From contig NZ_AWZR01000005.1 of assembly GCF_000472505.1 (NCBI RefSeq), forward strand, positions 124,001 to 188,000: 64,000 bases of DNA, given 5' to 3'. Below the pieces are notes generated by a model. It made no database searches and was not told the origin of the DNA. It saw nothing but the letters and a program-made list of their open reading frames with translations. The position numbers and the translations under genes are program-made. This stretch comes from Luteimonas sp. J29. GTDB lineage: Bacteria; Pseudomonadota; Gammaproteobacteria; Xanthomonadales; Xanthomonadaceae. Positions 32,617-41,428 of this stretch are shown one piece after another (position 1 is the stretch's first letter; every line of letters begins with the position of its first letter).

Positions 32617-34221
32617 ATGGACCTGCCCCGGCTGCGCTTCGACAACGCCCTGCCCCGCGACCTGCCCGGCGACCCGGAGGCCGGCCCGCGGATCCGCCAG
32701 GTGGCGGGAGCCGCGTGGTCGCGGGTCGCGCCCACGCCGGTACCCGCCCCCGTGCTCCTGGCCCATTCGCGCGAAGTGGCGGACGAGCTCGGCTTCGCGC
32801 CCGGGCAGGTCGCGGGCGCCGCCTTCGCCTCGGTCTTCGCCGGCAACGCGCTGATGCCGGGGATGGACCCGTTCGCGACCAACTACGGCGGGCACCAGTT
32901 CGGCCACTGGGCAGGCCAGCTGGGCGACGGGCGGGCGATCACGCTGGGCGAATGCGTCACGGCCACCGGCGGGCGCCGAGAGCTCCAGCTCAAGGGCGCG
33001 GGCCCGACGCCGTATTCGCGCACCGCCGATGGTCGTGCGGTGCTGCGCTCCTCGGTACGCGAGTTCCTGTGCAGCGAGGCCATGCACCACCTGGGGGTGC
33101 CGACCACGCGCGCGCTGTCGCTGGTGGCCACCGGGGAGGCCGTGGTGCGCGACATGTTCTACGACGGCCACCCGGAGGCCGAGCCCGGCGCGATCGTGTG
33201 CCGGGTGGCGCCTTCGTTCCTGCGCTTCGGCCACTTCGAACTGCCGTACTCGCGCGGCGACTTCGAACTGCTGCGGCGCCTGGCCGATTTCTGCATCCGG
33301 CGCGATTTCCCGCACCTGCTCGGCAAGCGCGCCGGCGAGCCGCTGGACGCATTGCGCGAGGCGGGTGCGTTCGACGAGGCGCTCTACGCCGCCTGGTTCG
33401 CCGAGGTGTGCGAGCGCACCGCGCGCATGGTCGCGCACTGGATGCGGGTGGGCTTCGTGCACGGGGTGCTCAACACCGACAACATGTCGATCCTCGGCCT
33501 GACCATCGACTACGGTCCCTACGGCTGGATCGAGCCCTTCGACCAGGACTGGACGCCCAACACCACCGACGCGCAGGGCCGTCGCTACCGTTTCGGCTGG
33601 CAGCCGCGGGTGGCGCACTGGAACCTGGCCCGGCTGGCGCAGGCGCTGTCGCCGCTGTTCGGCGACGCCGCGCCGCTGCAGGCCGGCCTCGACCGCTATG
33701 CCGAGGCCTTCGTGGAGGCCGACCGCGCAGCCACCGCGGCGAAGCTCGGGCTGGCTGCGTGCAGCGACGCGGACGCGGAACTCATGCGCGCGCTGTGCGG
33801 GCTGCTGCAGGCGGCGCAGGTGGACATGACCCTGTTCTTCCGCGCCCTCGTCGACCTCGACCTGGGCGCGCCCGCGCTGGACGCCTTCGACGGCGCCTTC
33901 TACGACCCGGCGCTGCGCGACGCGCACGCGGAGGCTTTCGGCGCATGGCTCCGGGATTACGCCGCGCGGGCCCGGCAGGAGGACCCGGCCGCGCGCCGGC
34001 GGCGGATGCTGGCCGCCAATCCCCGCTACGTGCTGCGCAACTGGCTGGCGCAGCAGGCGATCGACCGCGCCGCTGCCGGCGATCCTTCCGGCATCACCGG
34101 GCTGCTCGACGTGCTGCGGCGGCCGTACGGGGACCAGCCCGGGCGCGAGGCCTACGCCGTGCGGCGGCCCGACTGGGCGCGCGACCGCCCGGGGTGCTCA
34201 ATGCTGTCCTGCAGTTCCTGA
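32617..34221 (+). CDS. selO: Protein adenylyltransferase SelO
   Basis: Pseudokinase that transfers AMP from ATP to protein Ser/Thr/Tyr, with E. coli targets linked to redox control (YdiU/SelO). The 534-residue product contains [55 protein letters not shown] and FDQDWTPN. It ends in GCSMLSCSS: the cysteine pair corresponds to the Cys-x-x-Sec tail of eukaryotic SelO. ATG at 32617; candidate -10 TATGGT at 32561-32566. Divergent from the diguanylate cyclase. Confidence 0.95.
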   Translation: MDLPRLRFDNALPRDLPGDPEAGPRIRQVAGAAWSRVAPTPVPAPVLLAHSREVADELGFAPGQVAGAAFASVFAGNALMPGMDPFATNYGGHQFGHWAGQLGDGRAITLGECVTATGGRRELQLKGAGPTPYSRTADGRAVLRSSVREFLCSEAMHHLGVPTTRALSLVATGEAVVRDMFYDGHPEAEPGAIVCRVAPSFLRFGHFELPYSRGDFELLRRLADFCIRRDFPHLLGKRAGEPLDALREAGAFDEALYAAWFAEVCERTARMVAHWMRVGFVHGVLNTDNMSILGLTIDYGPYGWIEPFDQDWTPNTTDAQGRRYRFGWQPRVAHWNLARLAQALSPLFGDAAPLQAGLDRYAEAFVEADRAATAAKLGLAACSDADAELMRALCGLLQAAQVDMTLFFRALVDLDLGAPALDAFDGAFYDPALRDAHAEAFGAWLRDYAARARQEDPAARRRRMLAANPRYVLRNWLAQQAIDRAAAGDPSGITGLLDVLRRPYGDQPGREAYAVRRPDWARDRPGCSMLSCSS

Positions 34222-34302
34222 GCCCGGCCGCGGTGCTCGCCTCGGCGCCCGCGCCGGGGGACAATGGGGGTCGTCACCAGCCGCCGCCAGAGGAGCGCCG
34301 CC

Positions 34303-34722
34303 ATGTCCCCCATCCGGGTTCCCGTCGAGGAGTTCACCACGCCCGATCCGGTTACCGCCGGCCCGGACATGTCGATCGACGAGCTGCGCAGGCTGATGGA
34401 CGCGCACGGCATCCGCCACCTGCCGGTGGTGCGCGACGGTGCCGTGGTCGGCGTGGTCAGCGACCGCGACGTGCGCCTGGCGATGGGGCTGGACGACGAC
34501 CGCAGGCAGCTGCTCACCGCCGCCGACATCATGGCCGGCGAGCCGGTCAGCGTCGGCGCGCACCGGCCCCTGGAGGAAGTCGCCTTCCTGATGTCCGAGC
34601 GCAAGGTCGGCAGCGTGATCGTCAACGATGCCGACGGCGGCCTGGTGGGCATCTTCACCGCGACCGACGCGCTGAATGCGCTGATCGAGATCATCCGCGG
34701 CGGCGGCAGGCCGGGCGCCTGA
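34303..34722 (+). CDS. CBS-domain-pair protein
   Basis: A 139-residue cytoplasmic protein made of two CBS motifs (about 5-62 and 72-130), a module that binds adenine nucleotides. The first has GIRHLPVVRDGAVVGVVSDRD, the second GSVIVNDADGGLVGIFTATDAL. No partner domain is attached, so it is either a free sensor or an accessory subunit. GAGGAG lies eight bases before the ATG at 34303, which settles the start over an earlier in-frame codon. Confidence 0.9.
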   Translation: MSPIRVPVEEFTTPDPVTAGPDMSIDELRRLMDAHGIRHLPVVRDGAVVGVVSDRDVRLAMGLDDDRRQLLTAADIMAGEPVSVGAHRPLEEVAFLMSERKVGSVIVNDADGGLVGIFTATDALNALIEIIRGGGRPGA

Positions 34723-34747
34723 GCCCCCGGTCCGCCGCCGGCGGACG

Positions 34748-35422
34748 TCAGCGGTCGAGGAACGCGCCGCAGCCGTGGTAGAGCTGCGCGCCGACCTGGA
34801 GCTCGATCGCCGCGGGATAGGTGAAGTCGCTCATGCCGTCGCTGCAGTCGCCGTGGGTGACGCGCAGGGTGACGGCGCTGCCGTCGTCGGCGGTGCCCGA
34901 CCAGCCTTCGCCGTCGGCGAGCGGCGAGGCGCCGGCGACCAGCAGCTGGCGTTCGCCCATGTCCAGCTCGAGGCGCATCGCCGGTACGTCGCCGCCGTCC
35001 ACTTCCAGCGCCCAGAACGGCTCGGTACCGGTGCCGCGGAAGGCCACGCCGCGTGCGCGCGCCTCGTCCCAGGGGGACACTTCCTCGGTGGTGACGCACG
35101 CGTGGTTCGCGCCATCGAGCGTGAGCGTGGCCTCGTCGCCCTTGTTCCAGAACTCGTTGCCGGCCTCGTCGGCGTAGCGCGCGCCGGATGCCGAGACCGC
35201 CTGCGGCAGCACCGTGCGGTCGCCGTTGATCCAGAGGGTGACGTTGCCCGCGGCGTTGTCGAACACGGTGCCGACCAGGAGATCGCCGCAGCGGAAGTTG
35301 GCCGCCACGGTGTCCGGCGCTGGCGATGGCGCATCCGCCGGGCGCTCCGGTCCGGCGGGCGCGGGTGCCTGGCGGCAGGCGCCAAGCAGGAGCACGGCGA
35401 GGCAGGCGAGGGGAATGCGCAT
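34748..35422 (-). CDS. Lipoprotein with MliC-like and COG3650-like domains
   Basis: A 224-residue lipoprotein (lipobox LLGAC, Cys at about 15) with a Pro/Ala-rich linker. Residues 40-110 match the membrane-bound C-type lysozyme inhibitor pattern: FRCGDLLVGTVFD, VSASGARYADEAGNEFWNKGDEATL and a second Cys in HACV. The C-terminal half (about 118-224; FRGTGTEPFWALEVDGG and CSDGMSDFTYP) resembles a COG3650-type domain. Protection against host or predator lysozyme is inferred from the first domain only. Confidence 0.82.
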   Translation of the reverse strand: MRIPLACLAVLLLGACRQAPAPAGPERPADAPSPAPDTVAANFRCGDLLVGTVFDNAAGNVTLWINGDRTVLPQAVSASGARYADEAGNEFWNKGDEATLTLDGANHACVTTEEVSPWDEARARGVAFRGTGTEPFWALEVDGGDVPAMRLELDMGERQLLVAGASPLADGEGWSGTADDGSAVTLRVTHGDCSDGMSDFTYPAAIELQVGAQLYHGCGAFLDR

Positions 35423-35543
35423 GGCGGACCTCCGTGGCACGGGGACGCCCACTGTCCCGCTTCGCCGGGACGGGCGCAAGGCGCCCCGGGAGGCCGCACC
35501 GGACCAGGGGCCGCCCTGTGCCCGGCGGGAATGGCCCGCGCGC

Positions 35544-37331
35544 TCAGTCCGGCGCGCGGTCGACCCGCATCACCGGATACAGGTCGAGCTGCTCGTCCCA
35601 GGACGGGTGGCGTCGGTAGAAGAACTCCAGGCGGGCCGAGGGATCGCCGGCGAAGTCCGGGTCTTCGCGCAGCCGCCGCCCGAACGCCTCCCGGAGTTCC
35701 GGATCGACCTCCAGCATCTGCCGGGCCACGTCCTCGGCCACGTAGGCCTCCATGTACTCCTTGCGCTCGAAGGCGTTGTTGAACAGGCCCCACTGCAGCA
35801 GCGAATCGGGCGCCTGCGGCTCGAGCAGGGCCATCACCAGCCGCGCCTTGGGCTGGGCGATCGGGACGAACAGGGCGCCGGGCCGCAGCGGACGGATCTC
35901 GGGCAGCCAGGCCCCCTCCACCGACAGGCGCTGGTGGCTCTCGACGGGGGTCGCGGCGAAGCGCTTGGCGGTGGCGCGGAACACCTGGACCTCGACCTCG
36001 CGCGCCGGTCGCATGCCGCAGTCGGATGGCGCCTCGCAGCCCAGCCGCCGGAAGTCGATTCCATGCGCATCCAGGCGCTCGGCGACCATCGCCGCATGCG
36101 CAGGCGGAACCAGGTAGCCGGCGCGCGGCGCCTCCACCACGGTCTTCGGCACCACCACGTCGCGCAGCGGCACCTTCCAGACCTGCGGCGTGGTCTCGTC
36201 GTAGCGGGTCATCAGCGCGCCCGACACCTCGGACGGCGTACGGGTATAGGCGTAGCCGCGGAACTCGACGATGCGGCTCTCGTCCGTCGCCGTGTAGTCC
36301 AGGGCCACGGGCTGGCCGGAGAGGTCGCGCGCGTCGGCCGCCCGCGCCAGCGCCATCCATTCGCGGCCGTTGCGCGCGACCTGGCCGAGGATCGACACGA
36401 TGGTGTTGCGGGTGATGCGCACCCGCACCGGGTATTCCTTCCACGAGTGCGTTTCCACCAGCATCGCCAGGCGGTTGCGCAGCAGGAAATAGCCGGTGGA
36501 AAAGCGCGGTGGCGACACGCCGTCCTCGAAGCCCGAGGCCGGGTCCTCGTAGTCCTCGAACGAGGGGTAGTAGGGCAGGGGCAGCGAACCCTGCGCCTCG
36601 AGGTCGGCGACGGTGCGGTCGCGCAGCGAGCGGCCCGCCGCGCGCAGTCCCTCGTCGCCGCCGTACAGCGGTTCGACCTGGATCGAGATGTCGTGCTCGA
36701 ACTGGGCGCCGTCGGTGGCGTGCAGGTCGATCGTGGCGATCGGGTCCCATTCCCCGACCAGGCGCAGCATGGCGCGCATCTCGGGCGAATCGGCCTTGGC
36801 GTAGTCGCGGTTGAGGTTGAAGTTCTGCGCCGTGGTGCGCCAGCCCATCTGTTCGGGCCCGCGCTGGTTGGGCCGGTTCCAGGGCCCGAAGCGCTCGTGG
36901 CCATCGATGTTGAACACCGGCACGAACAGCCAGACCAGGTGCTCGAGCGCGCCAGGCGCGGCCCGGCCGTGGAGCACCTCGCGCAGGGCGAGGAAGCCCG
37001 CGTCCTTGCCGTCGACCTCGCCGGCGTGGATGCCGCCCTGCATCAGCACCACCGGGATGCCGCGCTCGCGCGCCGCTTCCGGGGTCAGCGCGCCGCTGCG
37101 CGAGACCACCAGCACCTTCATCGGCCGGCCCTCGGGCGTGGTGCCGAAGTCCAGGCAGCGCACCGCGTCGGGATGGCGTCGCTGGAACGCGGCGCACAGG
37201 GCCACGGTCTCGTCGTAGCGCCCGGTGCGCTCGAAGCCGCTGCGTTCGGCCAGGGTGTGCAGCGGCCCGGGCGTGGATGCGGCGAGCGGCGCGGACAGGA
37301 ACAGGACGGCGGCGGCGAGGAACGGCTTCAT
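35544..37331 (-). CDS. Exported M14 zinc carboxypeptidase
   Basis: A 595-residue metallocarboxypeptidase with a signal peptide (MKPFLAAAVLFLSAPLAA). Zinc ligands are in GGIHAGEVDGKDAG (HxxE) and the later DLHATDGAQFEHD; the general-base Glu is probably in VETHSWKEYPVR. The C-terminal 230 residues are beyond the usual catalytic domain and resemble the longer M14 proteins of xanthomonads. Start MKPFL at 37331 fits the signal peptide. Divergent from the peptide transporter gene across 137 bases with a candidate -10 TAGCCT (37433-37438) for that gene. Confidence 0.88.
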   Translation of the reverse strand: MKPFLAAAVLFLSAPLAASTPGPLHTLAERSGFERTGRYDETVALCAAFQRRHPDAVRCLDFGTTPEGRPMKVLVVSRSGALTPEAARERGIPVVLMQGGIHAGEVDGKDAGFLALREVLHGRAAPGALEHLVWLFVPVFNIDGHERFGPWNRPNQRGPEQMGWRTTAQNFNLNRDYAKADSPEMRAMLRLVGEWDPIATIDLHATDGAQFEHDISIQVEPLYGGDEGLRAAGRSLRDRTVADLEAQGSLPLPYYPSFEDYEDPASGFEDGVSPPRFSTGYFLLRNRLAMLVETHSWKEYPVRVRITRNTIVSILGQVARNGREWMALARAADARDLSGQPVALDYTATDESRIVEFRGYAYTRTPSEVSGALMTRYDETTPQVWKVPLRDVVVPKTVVEAPRAGYLVPPAHAAMVAERLDAHGIDFRRLGCEAPSDCGMRPAREVEVQVFRATAKRFAATPVESHQRLSVEGAWLPEIRPLRPGALFVPIAQPKARLVMALLEPQAPDSLLQWGLFNNAFERKEYMEAYVAEDVARQMLEVDPELREAFGRRLREDPDFAGDPSARLEFFYRRHPSWDEQLDLYPVMRVDRAPD

Positions 37332-37468
37332 GCGGGATCCGGCGGCTGGCGAAGCGGCGATGATGCCAGCGGGACGGCTCGCGGCCCAAGTGTCAAGGGC
37401 CTGCCCCACGGGCGCTACGGCGCCAGATCGGATAGCCTGCCCGCCTTCGACATCCGGATCCGACGCCC

Positions 37469-39100
37469 ATGACCCAAGGCGCCCAAGCCCAAGATGCAGC
37501 CGGCCGCATGCCCGGCCAGATCAAGTACATCATCGGCAACGAGGCCTGCGAGCGGTTCAGCTTCTACGGGATGCGCAACATCCTGGTGCCGTTCCTGATC
37601 AGCTCGGTGCTGCTGCAGTACCTGCCCGAGGGCAGCGAACGCGAGGCGATGGCCAAGGAGGTCTTCCACAGCTTCGTCATCGGCGTGTACTTCTTCCCGC
37701 TCCTGGGCGGCTGGCTGTCGGACCGGTTCTTCGGCAAGTACAACACCGTCCTGTGGTTCTCGCTGATCTACTGCGCGGGGCATGCGTGCCTGGCGATGTT
37801 CGAGGGCAACCGCACCGGGTTCTTCACCGGCCTGTTCCTGATCGCGCTGGGCTCGGGCGGCATCAAGCCCCTGGTGGTGAGCTTCTGCGGCGACCAGTTC
37901 GACCAGACGAACAAGGACAAGGCCAAGGTCGTCTTCGACGCGTTCTACTGGATCATCAACTTCGGCTCGTTCTTCGCCTCGCTGTTCGCGCCGCTGCTGC
38001 TGCGCCACTTCGGGCCCGCGGTGGCGTTCGGCGTGCCGGGCGTGCTGATGTTCATCGCCACGGTCATCTTCTGGGCCGGGCGCCGGCAGTACGTGAACGT
38101 GCCGCCCTCGGGTGCTGACCCGGATTCGTTCATGGCGGTGGTGCGCACCGCGCTGGGCCCCCGCGGTCGCGGCGACGGCAAGGGCGGGACCGCGATCGCG
38201 TGGACCGGCATCGCGGTCGCGGCGCTGATGCTGGCGTTGTGGGCGCTGCAGGCGCTGGGCGTCGCCGTGCCGTGGCCGGAGGCGTTCGGCTTCGTGATCA
38301 CCGCCTGCCTGGCGCTGGGCGTGCTGATCGCCGCGGTCGGCGTGGGGGCCTCGCTGCAACTCGAGCGCGCCCGCGGCCTGCACCCGGACGCCGCCGTGGA
38401 CGGCGTGCGCGCGGTGCTGCGGATCCTGATCGTGTTCGCGCTGGTGACCCCGTTCTGGTCGCTGTTCGACCAGAAGGCCTCGACCTGGATCATCCAGGGC
38501 AACGCGATGGTGATCCCGCACGACCAGTGGTGGTGGCCGAGCTGGCTGGTGAAGGACGCGGCGCAGATGCAGGCGCTCAACCCGCTGCTGGTGATGCTGC
38601 TGATCCCGTTCAACAACCTGGTGCTGTACCCCGCGCTGCGCGCGATGGGCTTCCAGGTGACGGCGCTGCGGCGGATGGGGTGGGGCATCGCCTTCTCGGG
38701 CGTGGCCTGGATCGTGGCCGGCGTGCTGCAACTGTGGATCGACGGCGGTGCGGAGGTGTCGCTCACCTGGCAGGCGCTGCCGTACCTGCTGCTCACCTTC
38801 GGCGAGGTGCTGGTCTCGGCCACCGCGCTCGAGTTCGCCTACAGCCAGGCGCCGCACGCGATGAAGGGCGTGATCATGGCGTTCTGGTACCTCACCAGCA
38901 CCTTCGGCAGCCTGTGGGTGCTGTTGACCAACGCCGGGGTGCGCAACGATGGCTTCCGGGCGCTGATCGCGCAGTCGGGGATGAGCGAGCCGGCGTTCCT
39001 GATGTTCTTCTTCGCCGCGTTCGCCTTCGTCGCCGCGGCCGCGTTCGCGTTGTACGCGCGGCGCTACCCGATGCAGGACAACTACCGCGTCGCCGCCTGA
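37469..39100 (+). CDS. POT-family proton-dependent oligopeptide transporter
   Basis: Imports di- and tripeptides with protons across the inner membrane. The 543-residue product has 12-14 helices; POT signatures are NEACERFSFYGMRNIL (ExxERFxYYG) in TM1, LGGWLSDRFFGKYNT, ALGSGGIKPLVVSFCGDQF and FWSLFDQKASTWI in TM7. The divergent M14 carboxypeptidase upstream is exported, so a link between periplasmic peptide breakdown and uptake is plausible but unproven. Confidence 0.94.
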   Translation: MTQGAQAQDAAGRMPGQIKYIIGNEACERFSFYGMRNILVPFLISSVLLQYLPEGSEREAMAKEVFHSFVIGVYFFPLLGGWLSDRFFGKYNTVLWFSLIYCAGHACLAMFEGNRTGFFTGLFLIALGSGGIKPLVVSFCGDQFDQTNKDKAKVVFDAFYWIINFGSFFASLFAPLLLRHFGPAVAFGVPGVLMFIATVIFWAGRRQYVNVPPSGADPDSFMAVVRTALGPRGRGDGKGGTAIAWTGIAVAALMLALWALQALGVAVPWPEAFGFVITACLALGVLIAAVGVGASLQLERARGLHPDAAVDGVRAVLRILIVFALVTPFWSLFDQKASTWIIQGNAMVIPHDQWWWPSWLVKDAAQMQALNPLLVMLLIPFNNLVLYPALRAMGFQVTALRRMGWGIAFSGVAWIVAGVLQLWIDGGAEVSLTWQALPYLLLTFGEVLVSATALEFAYSQAPHAMKGVIMAFWYLTSTFGSLWVLLTNAGVRNDGFRALIAQSGMSEPAFLMFFFAAFAFVAAAAFALYARRYPMQDNYRVAA

Positions 39101-39111
39101 CGGAGCCGCCC

Positions 39112-39726
39112 ATGCGACAGCCCATCGTCACCTACCTGCTGGTCGCGGCCACCGTGTTCGTGTCGTGGCGCGCGTTCGGCGACCGCAAGCTGCTGGAGCG
39201 GCTGATCCTGTGGCCGCCGGCGATCAGCCGCCATGGCCAGTACGACCGGCTGCTCACCCACGGCTTCATCCACGCCGACCTGCAGCACCTGCTGTTCAAC
39301 ATGATCACGCTGTTCTTCTTCGGGCGCGCGATCGAGCCGGTGTTCGTCGGTCGCATCGGCCAGCTCGGGTTCGCGCTGTTCTACCTGTCGGCGATCGTGG
39401 TGGCGATCATGCCGACCTATTTCCGCCACCAGCGCGACGCCGGCTACCGCAGCCTCGGGGCCTCCGGGGCGGTCTCGGCGGTGCTCTTCAGCTTCATCCT
39501 GTTCGCGCCGTGGAGCCTGATCTTCGTGCTGTTCCTGCCGGTGCCGGCGATCGTGTACGCGGCGCTGTACGTGGGCTACTCGATCTGGATGGACCGGCGC
39601 GGCACGGACAACGTCAACCACAGCGCGCACCTGTGGGGCGCTGCCTACGGCGTGCTGTTCACGGTGATGATGGAGCCGCGCGTGGCCAGCACCTTCCTGG
39701 CCAGGCTGCTCAGTCCTTCGTTCTGA
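39112..39726 (+). CDS. Rhomboid-family intramembrane serine protease
   Basis: A 204-residue protein with six transmembrane helices. The family elements are HGFIHADLQHLLFNM (loop 1 and TM2), the catalytic Ser in LGASGAVSAV and the catalytic His in VNHSAHLWGAAYG, so it should be active. The substrate is unknown. It starts 11 bases after the POT transporter stop and is probably cotranscribed. Confidence 0.92.
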   Translation: MRQPIVTYLLVAATVFVSWRAFGDRKLLERLILWPPAISRHGQYDRLLTHGFIHADLQHLLFNMITLFFFGRAIEPVFVGRIGQLGFALFYLSAIVVAIMPTYFRHQRDAGYRSLGASGAVSAVLFSFILFAPWSLIFVLFLPVPAIVYAALYVGYSIWMDRRGTDNVNHSAHLWGAAYGVLFTVMMEPRVASTFLARLLSPSF

Positions 39727-39753
39727 CGCCGCGTCGCGGCGCGCGCGTCGGCA

Positions 39754-39777
39754 CGGGCGCGCGCGATGGCGCGCCCG
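39754..39777. terminator. Hairpin between convergent genes
   Basis: CGGGCGCGC (39754-39762) pairs perfectly with GCGCGCCCG (39769-39777) around GCGATG, between the rhomboid stop and the stop of the minus-strand 62-residue gene. No T run follows on either strand, so it may act as a weak bidirectional terminator or RNA end protector. Confidence 0.4.
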
Positions 39778-39787
39778 GGTTCGTCGC

Positions 39788-39976
39788 TCAGTGGGCGGTG
39801 GTGCGGACGATGCGGCCGTGGCCGTGCGCATCGTCGTCGTTGACCTGGTAGGTCTGTTCCAGGCCGCCGTAGACCAGCGAGTCGAGCTGGCTGAACTCGA
39901 GGCTGTCGACGTCGCCGGCGCGCACGAGTTCGAACAGGCGGGCGATGGCCTGGTGCTGGGCCTCTGGATCGATCAT
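39788..39976 (-). CDS. Small protein of unknown function
   Basis: A 62-residue, acidic, probably cytoplasmic protein not recognised: helix-rich N-terminal half (QHQAIARLFELVRAGDVDSL), then LDSLVYGGLEQTYQVNDDD and a His-rich end. GGAGG sits six bases before the ATG, good support for translation. The 189-base gap between it and the GNAT gene holds nothing I can identify beyond ordinary GC-rich sequence. Confidence 0.6.
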   Translation of the reverse strand: MIDPEAQHQAIARLFELVRAGDVDSLEFSQLDSLVYGGLEQTYQVNDDDAHGHGRIVRTTAH

Positions 39977-40165
39977 GGTCCCCCTCCGGGATGCTGTCTC
40001 GGTCAGGAGCTACGAAGCAGGATCCATGCCAGATCGAAACGTGATTCCCATCAAGGAATTTCGGACGTGGTGCGTCACCCCGGGACCGGAAACGGCCTGC
40101 CGTTGACGGCCACTCCGGTCGGGTTGGCCCACAATGGCCAGCAGGCGACATGCCCTGGAGCAGCC

Positions 40166-40453
40166 ATGGAACCGATCCGGATCGACCACCTGGAAGGCCA
40201 CCACTTCGAAGCCGCGCTGCCCGAAGGGCGGGCGGTGCTGGAGTACCGGATGTCCGGCGGACGCATGGTGATCCTGCACACCGACGTGCCCGAGGCGCTG
40301 CGCGGGGGCGGCCTCGGCGGCCGCCTGGTGCAGGCCGCACTCGACCACGCGCGTGCCCACGGGTTGCGGGTGGAGCCGCGCTGTCCCTATGCCGCCGCCT
40401 GGATCGGGCGCCATCCGGAGTACGCGTCGCTGGTGGTCGAGGGCCCGGGCTGA
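40166..40453 (+). CDS. Small GNAT N-acetyltransferase (Acetyltransf_CG type)
   Basis: A 95-residue minimal GNAT domain of the YjdJ/COG2388 group, which is shorter than normal acetyltransferases. Visible are the beta strands AVLEYRM and RMVILHTDVP, the acetyl-CoA loop RGGGLGGRLVQAALDHARAHG and the C-terminal PYAAAWIGRHPEY. The substrate is unknown. ATG at 40166 is the only start fitting the domain. Confidence 0.88.
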   Translation: MEPIRIDHLEGHHFEAALPEGRAVLEYRMSGGRMVILHTDVPEALRGGGLGGRLVQAALDHARAHGLRVEPRCPYAAAWIGRHPEYASLVVEGPG

Positions 40454-40574
40454 CCCGGCGACGGGCAACCCGTCCAGGTCCCGAAGGGTCGCGGAGAACC
40501 TTCGATACACCGACGTATGGACGCCGGCCAGGAATCCGTAGGCGGGCCGTTCACACTTGGGACGGAAAGTGCGC

Positions 40575-40775
40575 TATGGTGCACGCACTGTTCAAGGCCG
40601 GGATCACGGTACATCGTGACTCCGATGCGGTAGATCAAGTGGCAAGGCCGTCCCCCTTGGCGGCTGCTCCAAGCGATCCGCTCCATCGTTCGCGTTACCC
40701 CTTGCTGGACACAGTCCAGGCTTCCCGCAGGGAACCTGGTATCCACCCAACTGTTTCGTATCAAGGAGTAGCAAC
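40575..40775 (+). promoter_or_regulatory. Promoter and long 5' leader of the cold-shock gene
   Basis: The 322-base gap after the GNAT gene holds no gene. TATGGT (40575-40580) is a plausible -10 with TTCACA 19 bases upstream (40550-40555), which would give a leader of about 190 nucleotides, as in cspA-type genes. Within it, TCACG (40604-40608) and CGTGA (40615-40619) can form a small hairpin, and AAGGAG at 40763-40768 is a strong Shine-Dalgarno seven bases before the ATG. Confidence 0.5.
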
Positions 40776-40985
40776 ATGTCCGAACGTCAGACCGGCACCG
40801 TCAAGTGGTTCAACGACGCCAAGGGCTTCGGCTTCATCACCCCGGAAAGCGGCCAGGACCTCTTCGTCCACTTCCGCTCGATCCAGGGCACCGGCTTCAA
40901 GACCCTGCAGGAAGGCCAGAAGGTCTCCTTCAAGGTCGTGCAGGGCCAGAAGGGCCTGCAGGCCGATGAAGTGCAGGCGCTCTGA
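40776..40985 (+). CDS. Cold-shock protein, CspA family
   Basis: A 69-residue single cold-shock domain that binds single-stranded RNA/DNA and melts mRNA structure. RNP1 is KGFGFITP (residues 16-23) and RNP2 is DLFVHF; the N-terminal [13 protein letters not shown] is standard. A long leader and an excellent Shine-Dalgarno suggest high and possibly temperature-sensitive translation. A perfect terminator follows 33 bases after the stop, so it is monocistronic. Confidence 0.97.
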   Translation: MSERQTGTVKWFNDAKGFGFITPESGQDLFVHFRSIQGTGFKTLQEGQKVSFKVVQGQKGLQADEVQAL

Positions 40986-41016
40986 GCGACCGACCGCTTC
41001 ACGCCAAGTTCGAAGC

Positions 41017-41047
41017 AAAGCCCCGGGTGCGAACCCGGGGCTTTTTT
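41017..41047 (+). terminator. Rho-independent terminator of the cold-shock gene
   Basis: A perfect stem AGCCCCGGGT (41019-41028) with ACCCGGGGCT (41033-41042), loop GCGA, is followed by a T run (41042-41047). Three A upstream can pair with the first T residues. It is one of the clearest terminators in the window. Confidence 0.92.
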
Positions 41048-41355
41048 CTTGCCTGCGCCGCGCGCAGCGCCCGGGGATCGACGGGGCCAATGCCAGGGGC
41101 GGGGTTCATCCGGGGTCCCCCGGGTCGCGCCGCCCAGCCCGCATCGACCCGGATGCGCCTGCGTCGCGACGTCCGCCGGGCAGCGCGCGGCCGGCCGGTG
41201 CATGGGGCGCCGTCGCCACGTCCCATCGCGTCGGGGAGGGACTGTCACACACGTGGGGAGGTGGACGTCCTGGAGCCCGGATCCAGGTCCACGCCCGCGG
41301 GAAACCGACGGCGCGGGACCCCGCCGGGCGTCTTGACCTGACGTGCACCCGGGCG
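41048..41355. other. Non-coding gap after the cold-shock terminator
   Basis: About 300 bases between the terminator and the next promoter candidate. Reading frames here lack the codon-position GC pattern of neighbouring genes, and no RNA gene, repeat or motif was recognised. Confidence 0.5.
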
Positions 41356-41358
41356 TTG

Positions 41359-41386
41359 TTACAAAAACGTTAGATGCGCGTATGCT
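41359..41386 (+). promoter_or_regulatory. Candidate promoter of the lipoprotein-cfa pair
   Basis: TTACAA (41359-41364) and TATGCT (41381-41386), spaced by 16 bases, lie in an AT-rich island 43 bases before the lipoprotein ATG at 41429. TTGTTA (41356-41361) is an alternative -35 with 19-base spacing. The local drop in GC content makes this one of the better promoter candidates. Confidence 0.45.
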
Positions 41387-41428
41387 TGCGCGCCTTCCAA
41401 CCAGCTCGACACGGGGAAACGCGGGAAC

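Noticed and set aside
41048..41355. Small open frames in the gap after the cold-shock gene
   Set aside because: Their codon-position GC is unlike real genes in the window and none has a ribosome binding site.
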